Shown here: piece by piece, positions 6,311 to 13,056 of the stretch
Position numbering within the stretch: position 1 is the stretch's first letter
Layout of the letters: the number at the start of each line of letters is the position of its first letter
DNA from: Clostridiales bacterium
Lineage (GTDB): Bacteria; Bacillota; Clostridia; Christensenellales; Borkfalkiaceae
Reading direction: 5' to 3'
NCBI GenBank assembly: GCA_003503945.1
Contig: DOCD01000154.1
Coordinates: 1-28,821, forward strand
DNA length: 28,821 nt
Notes under the pieces: generated by a model
What the model was told of the DNA's origin: nothing
What the model saw: the letters and a program-made list of their open reading frames with translations, nothing else
The model's database searches: none
Translations under genes and position numbers: made by a program

Positions 6311-7063
6311 ATGTTCAGCAAAGACGTTTGCAATAAAATCGGATACTATGTATATCGCTTGGTTGATCCCAGAAACGGTCAGACATTTTACGTCGGTAAA
6401 GGAATTAATAACAGAGTATTCGACCATGTTGGTTATGCAGAAAAATTACTTGAAGAAGAAAGCGATGAATCAAAAACCGAAATTGAAAAAATATTAAAAT
6501 TATCTACAATTCACGCCATTAAAGATGCCGGGCTTGAAGTAATACATATTATCCAAAGATGGGGAATGACCGAAGACGAAGCTTTTTTAGTAGAATCTGC
6601 CGTTATGGATTGTTTTCCCGGACTTACAAACGCCCAAGCGGGACACGACGACGAGCACGGAGTGATTAATTGTAATACTTTACAAGTCTCACTTTCCTCA
6701 AAAGAATTTGAAGAACCCGAAAACATAGAAAATTTTATGATAATTAAGGTTAAACAGTCGATAGTCGAAGATAGAAGAAGTCGTTACGAGGCAACAAGGC
6801 GAAGCTGGAAAATTAACCCCAACGAAGCAAGCAAACACCCCTATATTCTTTCCGTTACCGACGGTATCGTCAAAGAGATTTATTATGCAAATAAATGGGA
6901 AAAAGTTACCGAAGGCATTTTAGAAGACATAGGCAGATATCAGTTCGAAGGTTACGTTGTTAATAACAAAAAAGTACGGGATAGATTTTTAAATAAACGA
7001 ATACCATCCAAATACTCAAAAAAAGGTATGGCATCCCCTTATCTGTACTGTAATAAAAAATAA
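6311..7063 (+). CDS. GIY-YIG nuclease-like protein (LEM-3-like/COG3680 type)
   Basis: A 250-residue protein. The N-terminal half is a GIY-YIG fold of the type also called LEM-3-like: GYYVYRL at 11-17 stands for the GIY motif, FYVGKGINNRVFDH at 26-39 contains the YIG equivalent and the conserved Arg35, and E95 in AFLVESAV fits the metal-binding Glu. So the nuclease residues appear intact. The second half (about 125-250) has no fold I recognise; it is basic and aromatic-rich near its end (RFLNKRIPSKYSKKG). GIY-YIG enzymes cut or resolve DNA; the target here is unknown. The ribosome site is weak, suggesting read-through or coupling from the gene upstream. The gene ends 11 bases before a strong terminator and belongs to the AT-rich cassette. 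Confidence 0.8.
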   Translation: MFSKDVCNKIGYYVYRLVDPRNGQTFYVGKGINNRVFDHVGYAEKLLEEESDESKTEIEKILKLSTIHAIKDAGLEVIHIIQRWGMTEDEAFLVESAVMDCFPGLTNAQAGHDDEHGVINCNTLQVSLSSKEFEEPENIENFMIIKVKQSIVEDRRSRYEATRRSWKINPNEASKHPYILSVTDGIVKEIYYANKWEKVTEGILEDIGRYQFEGYVVNNKKVRDRFLNKRIPSKYSKKGMASPYLYCNKK

Positions 7064-7073
7064 TATTTAGCGC

Positions 7074-7114
7074 AATAAAAACACCTTTCCCAAATAAGGG
7101 AAGGTGTTTTTATT
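7074..7114. terminator. bidirectional terminator between GIY-YIG and HNH genes
   Basis: Arms at 7074-7091 and 7098-7114 (one extra T in the left arm) around an AAATAA loop. An A-run precedes and a T-run follows the GC part, so it can stop transcription on both strands, ending the convergent genes at 7063 and 7113. Its core repeats that of the hairpin at 5679-5705. Confidence 0.88.
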
Positions 7115-7541
7115 AAGTAAATTTTTTCAGGTAACTCAAATCGAGTTTCCATTCGGGCACGAGGTTGCGGCGGCGGTGCGCCTCGTTCGCCTCGCCAAGC
7201 GCCTTGCGGTATTCCGCGTAAGTGCAGCCGTTCACCTTCATAAAGTGTTCGCTTGCCCGTTCTTCCCCGCCCGTAAGCTGGGTGCGCCCTATGTGAATGA
7301 CCTCGTGGCAGCTTTTGCAGATTGCAACCACGTCCGCAAGCTTCTGTACGGCGTTCCTTTCGTCGTACTCCCACCTTTCGTGCGCTTCGAGCCGCCGCGT
7401 CGGCGCGCCGCAAATCATACATCTGCCGCCCGCGCGCGCATACGCCTCCCTACGCACAACGTCCCACTGCGCGGGAGATAAAATACTTCTTAAATTACTG
7501 TACCAGCAACTGTCGGGCACAAGTTCGAAATTTAGCTTCAT
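7113..7541 (-). CDS. HNH endonuclease domain protein
   Basis: A 142-residue protein with a compact HNH nuclease domain: Cys41-xx-Cys44, then EAHERWEY with His54, then Cys75-xx-Cys78-His79 and His83. The paired CxxC motifs suggest a structural zinc; the His residues are the candidate catalytic set. A short N-terminal extension and a C-terminal helical tail (EWKLDLSYLKKF) complete it. HNH proteins of this size cut DNA, but no partner methylase, phage gene or mobile element is next to it, so the role is open. Its ATG overlaps the TGA of the upstream gene (ATGA at 7538-7541) and has no ribosome site, so translation depends on coupling. Composition is GC-rich like the chromosome. Confidence 0.82.
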   Translation of the reverse strand: MKLNFELVPDSCWYSNLRSILSPAQWDVVRREAYARAGGRCMICGAPTRRLEAHERWEYDERNAVQKLADVVAICKSCHEVIHIGRTQLTGGEERASEHFMKVNGCTYAEYRKALGEANEAHRRRNLVPEWKLDLSYLKKFT

Positions 7542-8673
7542 AATAATTTGAATTGCAAAACTACGGGGTTATGGTCGCTGAACGCGTATTCTGTGTTCTG
7601 CGTGTTCACCGCAACGACCTCCACGTTATCCGAAACTATAAACCCGTCGATAGTGTTGGTATAATTTACTCCCTTTTCGTAAGGGATATCCGCGCCGCGG
7701 CAGGTGGCGTTGTCCTTATCCGCCGCAATGCGGAAGCCTTCCGCCAGCTCGGAATTGTGCAAAACCGAATTTTTAACCCATTCGGGCACATGCTGCTTGC
7801 TTTCGAAGTTAGACAGCGCCTTGTCGTCGCTGTCGAAGTAATCCGCGATAAGGCAGTGATTGAAGTCGCCGCCCGCAACCACGTAGTTGCCCTTTCCCCG
7901 CTCCTCCTTCAAAACGCCGTTGAGCATTTCAAGCTGACGGGCGCGCACCGTGCCGCCCTTATCGTACGCGGACATATGCAGATTAATCAGAACGAGAAAT
8001 TTGTCGCTGTCCTCTAACGGCAGATAGTGCACCGCAAAGCACCTGTCGAGGTCGAACAGCTTGTCTATAAAATTATCGGTAAGCGGAAAAGAACGGCGCA
8101 CCGCGCTATGTATATTATATTTCGAAAGCGTGAGTATTCCCGCGTTGGTCTTGCCTATCGGGTCGTTGAAAGGATAAAAAAGGTTTGCGGTATGAAAGTT
8201 TTCCGCATAGGTCGAGCTATGCCCTTCGGCAGCGGCGGAAAATACGCTTTTCATATTTATATCGTAGCTCCTGTCCGCCTTTTCGTCAACCTCCTGCAAA
8301 AAGTAAAAATCCGCGTCCATGCTCCTTATAATCCCCGCCTGACCCGTTACGTTTGTAAGAACGTCTCTTTCGTTAAACCCCTTAGCGTATTTGCCGACAA
8401 CCTCCGAGCCGTCGTCCATAACCCCCGTATCCATAAAAAAGGAATAGTCGGGCGAATACGCGCCGAAGCCGGCGTTATAGGTCATAATCGTGAAAGTCCC
8501 GTCTTTTGAAATTTTCTGTTCCTTTTCGTTTTCGGTTGTAAGAACGAAGTTATCCTCTATTCTGTAATACTGAGCGGCAACGTAGCCACGTAACCGCCGA
8601 TAATAAGTGCCGTCGCCCCGATAACGGAGGCAAGAACTATCGCAACTATTTTAATAATGCGTTTTGCTTTCAT
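7538..8673 (-). pseudogene. membrane-anchored endonuclease/exonuclease/phosphatase-family protein, frameshifted near N-terminus
   Basis: The catalytic part (from about 8560 to 7538) belongs to the endonuclease/exonuclease/phosphatase fold: FTIMTYNAGF start with the conserved Asn, FLQEVDE with the metal-binding Glu, VLINLHMS, GDFNH, and the final SDHNPVV. Upstream, ATG 8673 opens a frame with a positive start and a hydrophobic anchor (IIKIVAIVLASVIGATALII) ending at a TAG (8559-8557). The continuation (YVAAQYYRIEDNF) is in another frame. One missing base near 8582-8590 (minus-strand GTGGCTACG) explains it, giving about 378 residues if repaired. As it stands only a weak restart at ATG 8485, losing the anchor, could make the domain. 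It may be a true mutation or an assembly error. It is translationally coupled to the HNH gene. Confidence 0.75.
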
Positions 8674-8679
8674 AATTCA

Positions 8680-8708
8680 ATTATACAAACTTTAAAAGAA
8701 TTTTTCAA
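8680..8708 (-). promoter_or_regulatory. promoter placing transcription start at the ATG (leaderless)
   Basis: TTGAAA (8708-8703), 17 bases, TATAAT (8685-8680), then 6 bases to ATG 8673. The start of transcription would coincide with the A of ATG, and no ribosome site exists. The glpK promoter has the same hexamers and spacing. Confidence 0.72.
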
Positions 8709-8715
8709 CAAATTA

Positions 8716-8744
8716 TTGACAACACGCAAAATTTGTACTATAAT
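8716..8744 (+). promoter_or_regulatory. promoter of the SPFH gene
   Basis: TTGACA (8716-8721), 17 bases, TATAAT (8739-8744), a full consensus promoter with a start near 8751. It is back-to-back with the promoter at 8680-8708, with only 7 bases between the two -35 hexamers. Confidence 0.85.
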
Positions 8745-8748
8745 TAAA

Positions 8749-8769
8749 TTGATATCAATATGATATCAT
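8749..8769. promoter_or_regulatory. twin palindromes at the SPFH transcription start
   Basis: Two perfect 10-base palindromes, TTGATATCAA (8749-8758) and ATGATATCAT (8760-8769), with centres 11 bp apart and thus on the same DNA face. They cover the predicted +1, a usual place for a repressor. The ribbon-helix-helix protein at 10058 is a plausible but untested binder. Confidence 0.55.
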
Positions 8770-8797
8770 AAATTTTCTAAAAAGGGAGTTATTATTT

Positions 8798-9739
8798 ATG
8801 AACGAAGTTAAAGAAAAGGAATTAAAAGGCTTAAACGGCTGGCTTATGCTTATTGCGGTATTCGGCGCGCTTATAGTCGGCATTGCAATGCTCGTTATGG
8901 GTTTCATGCTCGCCGGCGGCGACGAAGTCCCCGAAAACCCCGGCTTTTTCGCCATGTCTGCCGTGGGGGCGGTAATCGCTTTCGTTTCGGTATTCTGCTT
9001 TATAGGCTTTAAGGTCGTAGCACCCAACGAAGCGATAGTTTTCACGCTGTTCGGAAAATACCACGGCACGCTTAAAAAGGACGGCTTTTATTTCGTCAAT
9101 CCTTTCTGCACGGCGGTCAACCCCGCGGCGGCGTTCGGCGGGCGCATGGGCAAAAAGCTTAGCCTTAAAGCAATGACTTTGAATAACGACAAACAGAAGG
9201 TAAACGACGAAGAGGGCAACCCCATTGAAATAAGCGTAGTCGTTATCTGGAAAATCCGCGATACGTCGAAAGCGGTTTTCGCGGTGGATAATTACGTAAC
9301 CTTTATTTCCACGCAGTGCGACTCCGCCATAAGGCAGGTTGCAAGGCAGTACCCTTACGACGTTTCGGAAAACGGCGACGAAAAATCGCTGCGCGGCTCC
9401 TCGCAGGAAATCGCGGAAGTTCTTAAAGCGGAGCTTCAATCCCGCGTGAACACCGCGGGCATAGAGATACTCGACGCGCGCATTAACAACCTTGCATACG
9501 CGCCCGAAATCGCGGCGGCTATGCTGCAACGCCAGCAGGCGGCGGCGATAATCGCGGCAAGGCAGAAGATTGTGGACGGCGCGGTTTCGATGGTGGATAT
9601 GGCGCTCAAAAAGCTTTCCGACAACAACATAGTAGAGTTGGACGACGAAAGAAAGGCGGCGATGGTATCCAACCTCCTCGTCGTGCTCTGCGGCAACCGC
9701 GACGCGCAGCCCATAGTCAACAGCGGTTCGATATACTAA
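8798..9739 (+). CDS. SPFH/Band 7 domain membrane protein
   Basis: A 313-residue protein of the SPFH (stomatin, prohibitin, flotillin, HflK/C) superfamily, which forms oligomeric membrane scaffolds. Two transmembrane segments come first (about 14-40 and 50-71), then the SPFH fold (about 72-250) beginning VVAPNEAIVFTLFGKYHGT and including the IEILDARINNLAYAPEIAAAML stretch typical of the family, with a Q/A-rich helix after it. The C-terminus ends with a conserved-looking short tail. AAGGGAG lies 10 bases before ATG. In other Firmicutes a small ribbon-helix-helix protein commonly follows this gene (from memory); here that gene is present but separated by repeats and a decayed ORF. Likely role: membrane microdomain or stress response; specific function unknown. 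Confidence 0.88.
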   Translation: MNEVKEKELKGLNGWLMLIAVFGALIVGIAMLVMGFMLAGGDEVPENPGFFAMSAVGAVIAFVSVFCFIGFKVVAPNEAIVFTLFGKYHGTLKKDGFYFVNPFCTAVNPAAAFGGRMGKKLSLKAMTLNNDKQKVNDEEGNPIEISVVVIWKIRDTSKAVFAVDNYVTFISTQCDSAIRQVARQYPYDVSENGDEKSLRGSSQEIAEVLKAELQSRVNTAGIEILDARINNLAYAPEIAAAMLQRQQAAAIIAARQKIVDGAVSMVDMALKKLSDNNIVELDDERKAAMVSNLLVVLCGNRDAQPIVNSGSIY

Positions 9740-9745
9740 ATAATT

Positions 9746-9786
9746 CTCAAATTTTTGTTTCTATTCTACGAAACAAAAATTTCGAG
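9746..9786. terminator. inverted repeat just after the SPFH stop
   Basis: Arms AAATTTTTGTTTC (9749-9761) and complement (9770-9782), extended by CTC/GAG with one bulge. It starts 7 bases after the stop. The stem is AT-rich and lacks a downstream T-run, so it may be a weak terminator or an mRNA 3'-end stabiliser. Confidence 0.5.
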
Positions 9787-9891
9787 ATTTTCAGCGGCTC
9801 CACTTCTATGGCGCAAAGGCGCAGGTATGCGCAAATTGAGGCGTGCTGCGGAGGGTAACCCTCCTTGCACCGTTAATTTTACAATATTATA

Positions 9892-9952
9892 GCCTTCCCC
9901 TTTCGGGGAAGGTGGATTGTTCGCAGCGCAGCGAGAACAAGACGGATGAGGT
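9892..9952. repeat. short intergenic repeat with two hairpins
   Basis: CCTTCCCC-TTTC-GGGGAAGG (9893-9912), then TTGTTC (9918-9923) pairing with GAACAA (9935-9940), then GACGGATGAGG. This layout recalls a repeat family widespread between genes of gut Clostridia (from memory, not searched). The remaining part of 9787-9891 has a minor GGAGGG/CCCTCC hairpin and no gene. Confidence 0.6.
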
Positions 9953-10065
9953 TATATTCGACTTAACCCTCGAAAACCCCGAAGCGCTCGCTCCCTTCGT
10001 GACGTTGGAATAATATGCTTAAATATTACGGCGCGCCCGATAATACTCAGGTAGATAATGGATAA
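9951..10065 (+). pseudogene. decayed small ORF between SPFH and ribbon-helix-helix genes
   Basis: Two abutting frames read like coding sequence. One runs from the end of the repeat to TAA 10011-10013 and reads VIFDLTLENPEALAPFVTLE. The next, one base-shift away, reads WNNMLKYYGAPDNTQVDNG and stops at 10063-10065, overlapping the ATG of the following gene (10058), as coupled operon genes do. The codon composition is chromosome-like. I infer a small gene whose 5' part was replaced by the repeat at 9892-9952 and which also carries a frameshift. Only the second piece has its own ATG (10015), with no ribosome site. No family is recognised. Confidence 0.4.
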
Positions 10066-10249
10066 TAAAAAGAACGGCAAAAAACAAATCCCTTTGAGGA
10101 TTTCAGACGAGCTGTACACCGAGCTCGAGCGCTGGGCGGAGGACGAATTCCGCTCGGTGAACGGTCAGATAGAGTATCTTCTGACGCAAAGCGTCAAATA
10201 CCGCAGGAAAGGTGCGAGAGGGCTTACGACGGAACAAACCGAAAGTTAA
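10058..10249 (+). CDS. Arc/MetJ-type ribbon-helix-helix protein
   Basis: A 63-residue protein of the Arc-like ribbon-helix-helix class. KQIPLRISDELYTELERWAEDEFRSVNGQIEYLLTQ (residues 9-44) gives the strand that enters the DNA major groove (PLRI) and two helices; RSVNGQIEYLL is a family hallmark. The tail is basic then acidic. Such proteins bind DNA as dimers of dimers. It sits downstream of the SPFH gene as in related genomes and may repress that operon through the palindromes at 8749-8769 (inference). A weak AGGTAG precedes ATG. Its stop overlaps the stop of convergent glpK by two bases, with no terminator between the two genes. Confidence 0.85.
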   Translation: MDNKKNGKKQIPLRISDELYTELERWAEDEFRSVNGQIEYLLTQSVKYRRKGARGLTTEQTES

Positions 10250-11724
10250 TCCCTCGCTTTCGCCACCGCTTTTTCCCAGCCGCTTAATAGCTTTGCGCGC
10301 GTTGGCTCAGGCATATTCGGGCTGAAAACGCCGTAACCGCTCGCCGTAGCCCTGATTTCGCCCTCGTCTTTCCAGAAGCCGCACGCAAGCCCCGCAAGGT
10401 ACGCCGCGCCCTGCGCCGTCGTTTCGACCGTTTGCGGGCGAACCACCTTTAAATCGGATATATCCGCCTGAAACTGCAATAAAAAATCATTCTTACTCGC
10501 CCCTCCGTCCACGTTGAGGCGGGTTATTTTTATGCCCGAATCGCGCTGCATCGCGCGCACTATATCTTCAACCTGATAGGCAATGCCCTCCAAAGCGGCG
10601 CGCACTATGTGCGCGCGAGTCGTGCCGCGGGTTATGCCCGTAATGAGCCCGCGCGCGTCCGCGTCCCAGTACGGCGCGCCAAGCCCCGTAAACGCGGGCA
10701 CAACGTACACCCCGCCGTTATCTTGAACCTTTAACGCGTAGCTTTCGCTTTCGTCTGCCGAGTTTATTATCCCGAGCCCGTCGCGCAGCCATTGCACCGC
10801 CGCCCCGCCGACGAATACCGAGCCTTCCAGAACGTACGGCGGCTTTTCCGTCAGTGTCGCGCCCAGAGTGGTTACGAGCCCGTTGCGGCTTTTTACCGCC
10901 CTTTCGCCCGTGTTCATAAGAAGAAAACAGCCCGTGCCGTAAGTGTTTTTCAAATCGCCCTCTTCGGTGCAGAGCTGCCCGAAGAGGGCCGCCTGCTGGT
11001 CGCCCACGGCGCCGCAAATGGGCACGGGCGAGCCGAACACGCTCTTGTGCGTATAGCCGAATTTACTGCCGCTCGGCTTGACCTCGGGCAGCATACTGCG
11101 GGGTATACCGAAAAGCTTTATAAGCTCGTCGTCCCACTCCAAGGTATGTATGTTGAACAGCATTGTGCGCGCGGCGTTGGTGTAGTCGGTGGCGAATATT
11201 TCGCCCTTCGAAAGCTGCCACATAAGGAAAGTGTCGACGGTGCCGAACAACAGCTCGCCCCTTTCCGCGCGTTCGCGCGCGCCCGACACGTTATCCAAAA
11301 TCCATTTGATTTTGGTTGCGGAAAAGTACGCGTCGGGGATAAGCCCCGTCTTATCGTAAATCAAATCCGAATACTTTTCTTTAAGCTTTTCGCAGTAGTC
11401 CGCCGTCCTGCGGCACTGCCATACTATAGCGTTGTATATGGGCTTGCCCGTAGCCTTATCCCATACGAGCGTGGTTTCGCGCTGGTTTGTTATGCCCGCC
11501 GCCGCGATATCCTCCGCGGATATATCCGCGCGAACCAACGCTTCGGCAATAACAGCCATCGTTGAGCCCATAATATCCTGCGGCGAATGCTCGACCCAGC
11601 CCGCCTCGGGATAAATCTGCTTGAACTCCTGCTGGGCCATACAGACTATGCGCGCCGATTTGTCGAATACGATTGCGCGCGAACTCGTCGTGCCCTGGTC
11701 TATCGAAAGTATATATTTTCCCAT
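10246..11724 (-). CDS. glpK: glycerol kinase
   Basis: A 492-residue FGGY-family kinase that converts glycerol and ATP to sn-glycerol 3-phosphate for lipid synthesis or glycolysis. The N-terminal ATP-site motif SIDQGTTSSRAIVFD is at 7-21; GWVEHSPQDI, GITNQRETT and the GDQQAALFGQ phosphate loop are characteristic of GlpK rather than other FGGY kinases, and GGASKNDFLLQFQADI is the C-terminal signature. In low-GC Gram-positive GlpK a loop His is phosphorylated by HPr; here the loop reads GYTHKSVFG, in which the usual YHFYG context is not conserved, so that control may be absent. There is no ribosome site; TATAAT lies 6 bases before ATG, so the mRNA is probably leaderless. No glpF or glpD neighbour is present. 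Confidence 0.95.
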   Translation of the reverse strand: MGKYILSIDQGTTSSRAIVFDKSARIVCMAQQEFKQIYPEAGWVEHSPQDIMGSTMAVIAEALVRADISAEDIAAAGITNQRETTLVWDKATGKPIYNAIVWQCRRTADYCEKLKEKYSDLIYDKTGLIPDAYFSATKIKWILDNVSGARERAERGELLFGTVDTFLMWQLSKGEIFATDYTNAARTMLFNIHTLEWDDELIKLFGIPRSMLPEVKPSGSKFGYTHKSVFGSPVPICGAVGDQQAALFGQLCTEEGDLKNTYGTGCFLLMNTGERAVKSRNGLVTTLGATLTEKPPYVLEGSVFVGGAAVQWLRDGLGIINSADESESYALKVQDNGGVYVVPAFTGLGAPYWDADARGLITGITRGTTRAHIVRAALEGIAYQVEDIVRAMQRDSGIKITRLNVDGGASKNDFLLQFQADISDLKVVRPQTVETTAQGAAYLAGLACGFWKDEGEIRATASGYGVFSPNMPEPTRAKLLSGWEKAVAKARD

Positions 11725-11730
11725 AAACCC

Positions 11731-11759
11731 ATTATAACACGGCTTTTTTAAAATTTCAA
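11731..11759 (-). promoter_or_regulatory. glpK promoter placing transcription start at the ATG
   Basis: TTGAAA (11759-11754), 17 bases, TATAAT (11736-11731), then GGGTTT and ATG. The +1 would be the A of the start codon. Hexamers and both spacings are identical to those at 8680-8708. Confidence 0.78.
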
Positions 11760-11773
11760 TACCCCGAACGCAT

Positions 11774-11798
11774 AAAAAACAGCGGCGTCAGCCGCTGT
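11774..11798 (-). terminator. terminator overlapping the end of the XRE gene
   Basis: Stem ACAGCGGC (11779-11786) with its complement (11791-11798), 4-base loop, followed on the minus strand by TTTTTT. The loop carries the TGA of the regulator, so the last codons form the stem. Confidence 0.85.
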
Positions 11799-12000
11799 CG
11801 TTAAGTCCGAGCAAGTAATCGACGCTCACGCCGAAAAACACCGCCATATCCGCAAGAAGGGATAAGGGCGGCTCGCGCTGCTCCTTTTCGTAATGCAGAT
11901 AGGTTACGCTGTTTATGCCAAGCCTTTCTGAAAGCTGCTTTTGCGTGAACCCCCTGTCCTCGCGCAATTCCTTTAACCTTTCCCCCAAAATTGTTTTCAT
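11788..12000 (-). CDS. XRE family transcriptional repressor
   Basis: A 70-residue single-domain Cro/CI-type regulator: LGERLKELREDRGFTQKQLSERLGINSVTYLHYEKEQREPPLSLLADMAVFFGVSVDYLLG has the complete five-helix pattern, with FTQKQLSERLGINSVTYLHYE as the helix-turn-helix. No ligand domain is present. AAGGAAG lies about 9 bases before ATG. It faces the DUF898-like gene across a 97-base region with two inverted repeats (12022-12042, 12051-12075), the obvious operators for its own control and that of the membrane gene. It ends in its own terminator. Confidence 0.9.
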   Translation of the reverse strand: MKTILGERLKELREDRGFTQKQLSERLGINSVTYLHYEKEQREPPLSLLADMAVFFGVSVDYLLGLNDSG

Positions 12001-12016
12001 AACACTACTTCCTTAC

Positions 12017-12045
12017 TTGACATATTACCATTTTGGTAATATAAT
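12017..12045 (+). promoter_or_regulatory. promoter of the DUF898-like gene with built-in operator
   Basis: TTGACA (12017-12022), 17 bases, TATAAT (12040-12045). The whole spacer is an inverted repeat, ATATTACCA-TTT-TGGTAATAT (12022-12042), so a bound dimer must exclude polymerase. A start near 12052 falls in the second operator. Confidence 0.88.
12022..12042. promoter_or_regulatory. XRE operator 1
   Basis: Nine-base perfect arms ATATTACCA/TGGTAATAT around TTT. It shares the core TACCATTTTGGTA with operator 2; centres are 31 bp apart, about three helical turns. Confidence 0.82.
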
Positions 12046-12050
12046 TATTC

Positions 12051-12075
12051 AGTAACTACCATTTTGGTAGTTACT
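12051..12075. promoter_or_regulatory. XRE operator 2
   Basis: Eleven-base perfect arms AGTAACTACCA/TGGTAGTTACT around TTT. It covers the predicted transcription start of the divergent membrane-protein gene. Confidence 0.82.
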
Positions 12076-12097
12076 AAATAATTCAAAGGAGTTAGTT

Positions 12098-12868
12098 ATG
12101 GAAAATGAAAATTTAAAAGAAGATCTGCACGAAGATGCGACTTCGCTCTATACGGGCGGGGCTGTCGTAAGAAAACTGATAAGCTGGGCAGCGTTTATCG
12201 TCAGCCTTATCACCCTGACGCTTGCAAACCCCGCAATGGTATGCTGGAAGCAGCGCTGGGAATGCAAACACACTTATATAGACGGCAAAAGACTTGTGTT
12301 CGACGGAAAAGCCATGCAGCTTTTCGGCAAGTACATAGTATGGATATTGCTGTCTTTGGTAACGCTCGGCATATATCTTTTCTGGCTTTCCGTCAAAAAG
12401 AAAAAGTGGATAACAAAGCACACGCATATAGTTACCGACGAAAACGCGCAGGAATACGCCGAAGCGGAAAGCAAAACTTCCGTCGTTGAAAATATGTCCC
12501 CCGAGGAGCGCGCCGCATACGAGGAAAAACTGTTCACAAAAAAGAGACAAGCGCACAGCTTCGGGCTCGTCGCACTGATACTGACTTTCGTTATGCCACC
12601 GTGGGGATTTATAATGGGCATTGTCGGGATTATTACGGGCGCGATTTATAAAGAAAAATTCGGGCTAAGGGCAAGCTGCGTTGCGGTAAGCATTGTCGGT
12701 GTTGCGATAATCATAGTGCTTTCGTTTATACTTCAAGCGCCGAAAATTCCGTTTTTTATCGCCGCAGGAGTGTTTGCTGCGGTTGCGCTAATCGCCTGTA
12801 TCGCCGTTTTCGTGTTTACGGGCAAGTGGGAAAGCGTAAAAATGAAAGAAAAAACCGAGCAGCAATAG
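12098..12868 (+). CDS. DUF898-like polytopic membrane protein
   Basis: A 256-residue membrane protein of unknown function. Residues about 22-100 resemble the DUF898 (YjgN-like) pattern: a first membrane segment, a motif around YIDGKRLVFDGKAMQLFGKY, a second membrane segment (VWILLSLVTLGIYLFWLSV) and KKKWITKHTH. A charged cytoplasmic stretch (about 115-150) follows, then three more hydrophobic segments (about 152-175, 183-208, 212-236) and a basic tail. AAAGGAG lies 8 bases before ATG. It is controlled by the divergent XRE repressor, so expression is probably kept low until an unknown, perhaps envelope, signal relieves repression. The gene ends at a hairpin shared with a small convergent gene. 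Confidence 0.78.
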   Translation: MENENLKEDLHEDATSLYTGGAVVRKLISWAAFIVSLITLTLANPAMVCWKQRWECKHTYIDGKRLVFDGKAMQLFGKYIVWILLSLVTLGIYLFWLSVKKKKWITKHTHIVTDENAQEYAEAESKTSVVENMSPEERAAYEEKLFTKKRQAHSFGLVALILTFVMPPWGFIMGIVGIITGAIYKEKFGLRASCVAVSIVGVAIIIVLSFILQAPKIPFFIAAGVFAAVALIACIAVFVFTGKWESVKMKEKTEQQ

Positions 12869-12869
12869 A

Positions 12870-12897
12870 GAAAAGGAGGAAATTATTCCTCCTTTTC
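12870..12897. terminator. shared convergent terminator
   Basis: Twelve-base perfect arms GAAAAGGAGGAA / TTCCTCCTTTTC around ATTA. It follows the DUF898-like stop by one base and contains, in its loop, the stop of the minus-strand 50-residue gene. The T-run is moderate on both strands. Confidence 0.75.
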
Positions 12898-13035
12898 TTC
12901 TATAAACTGTTTATGAAATTTTGCTATTTCCCTTTTGTCGATAGAAACCTTCTGATAGAGCCCCGTACATTCGTTGGCGCACACGCACTCCTCGAAAAGG
13001 TCGTGAACCTCGTTTTTGGATTTATGCTTTTCCAT
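12883..13035 (-). CDS. 50-residue Cys-containing protein
   Basis: A short minus-strand frame, MEKHKSKNEVHDLFEECVCA at its start, 50 residues, ending EEKEE. A CVCANEC cluster (Cys17, 19, 23) and a charged, helical C-terminal half make it look like a real protein; from memory, small Clostridia proteins with an ECVCANECTG segment exist, but I cannot name the family. No ribosome site is seen before ATG 13035, but it starts 21 bases after the stop of the large surface-protein gene, so read-through is the likely source. Its stop codon lies in the loop of the terminator that ends the transcription unit. The Cys cluster could bind a metal. Confidence 0.65.
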   Translation of the reverse strand: MEKHKSKNEVHDLFEECVCANECTGLYQKVSIDKREIAKFHKQFIEEKEE

Positions 13036-13056
13036 ACTAAAAGTTTACGCAGAAAT

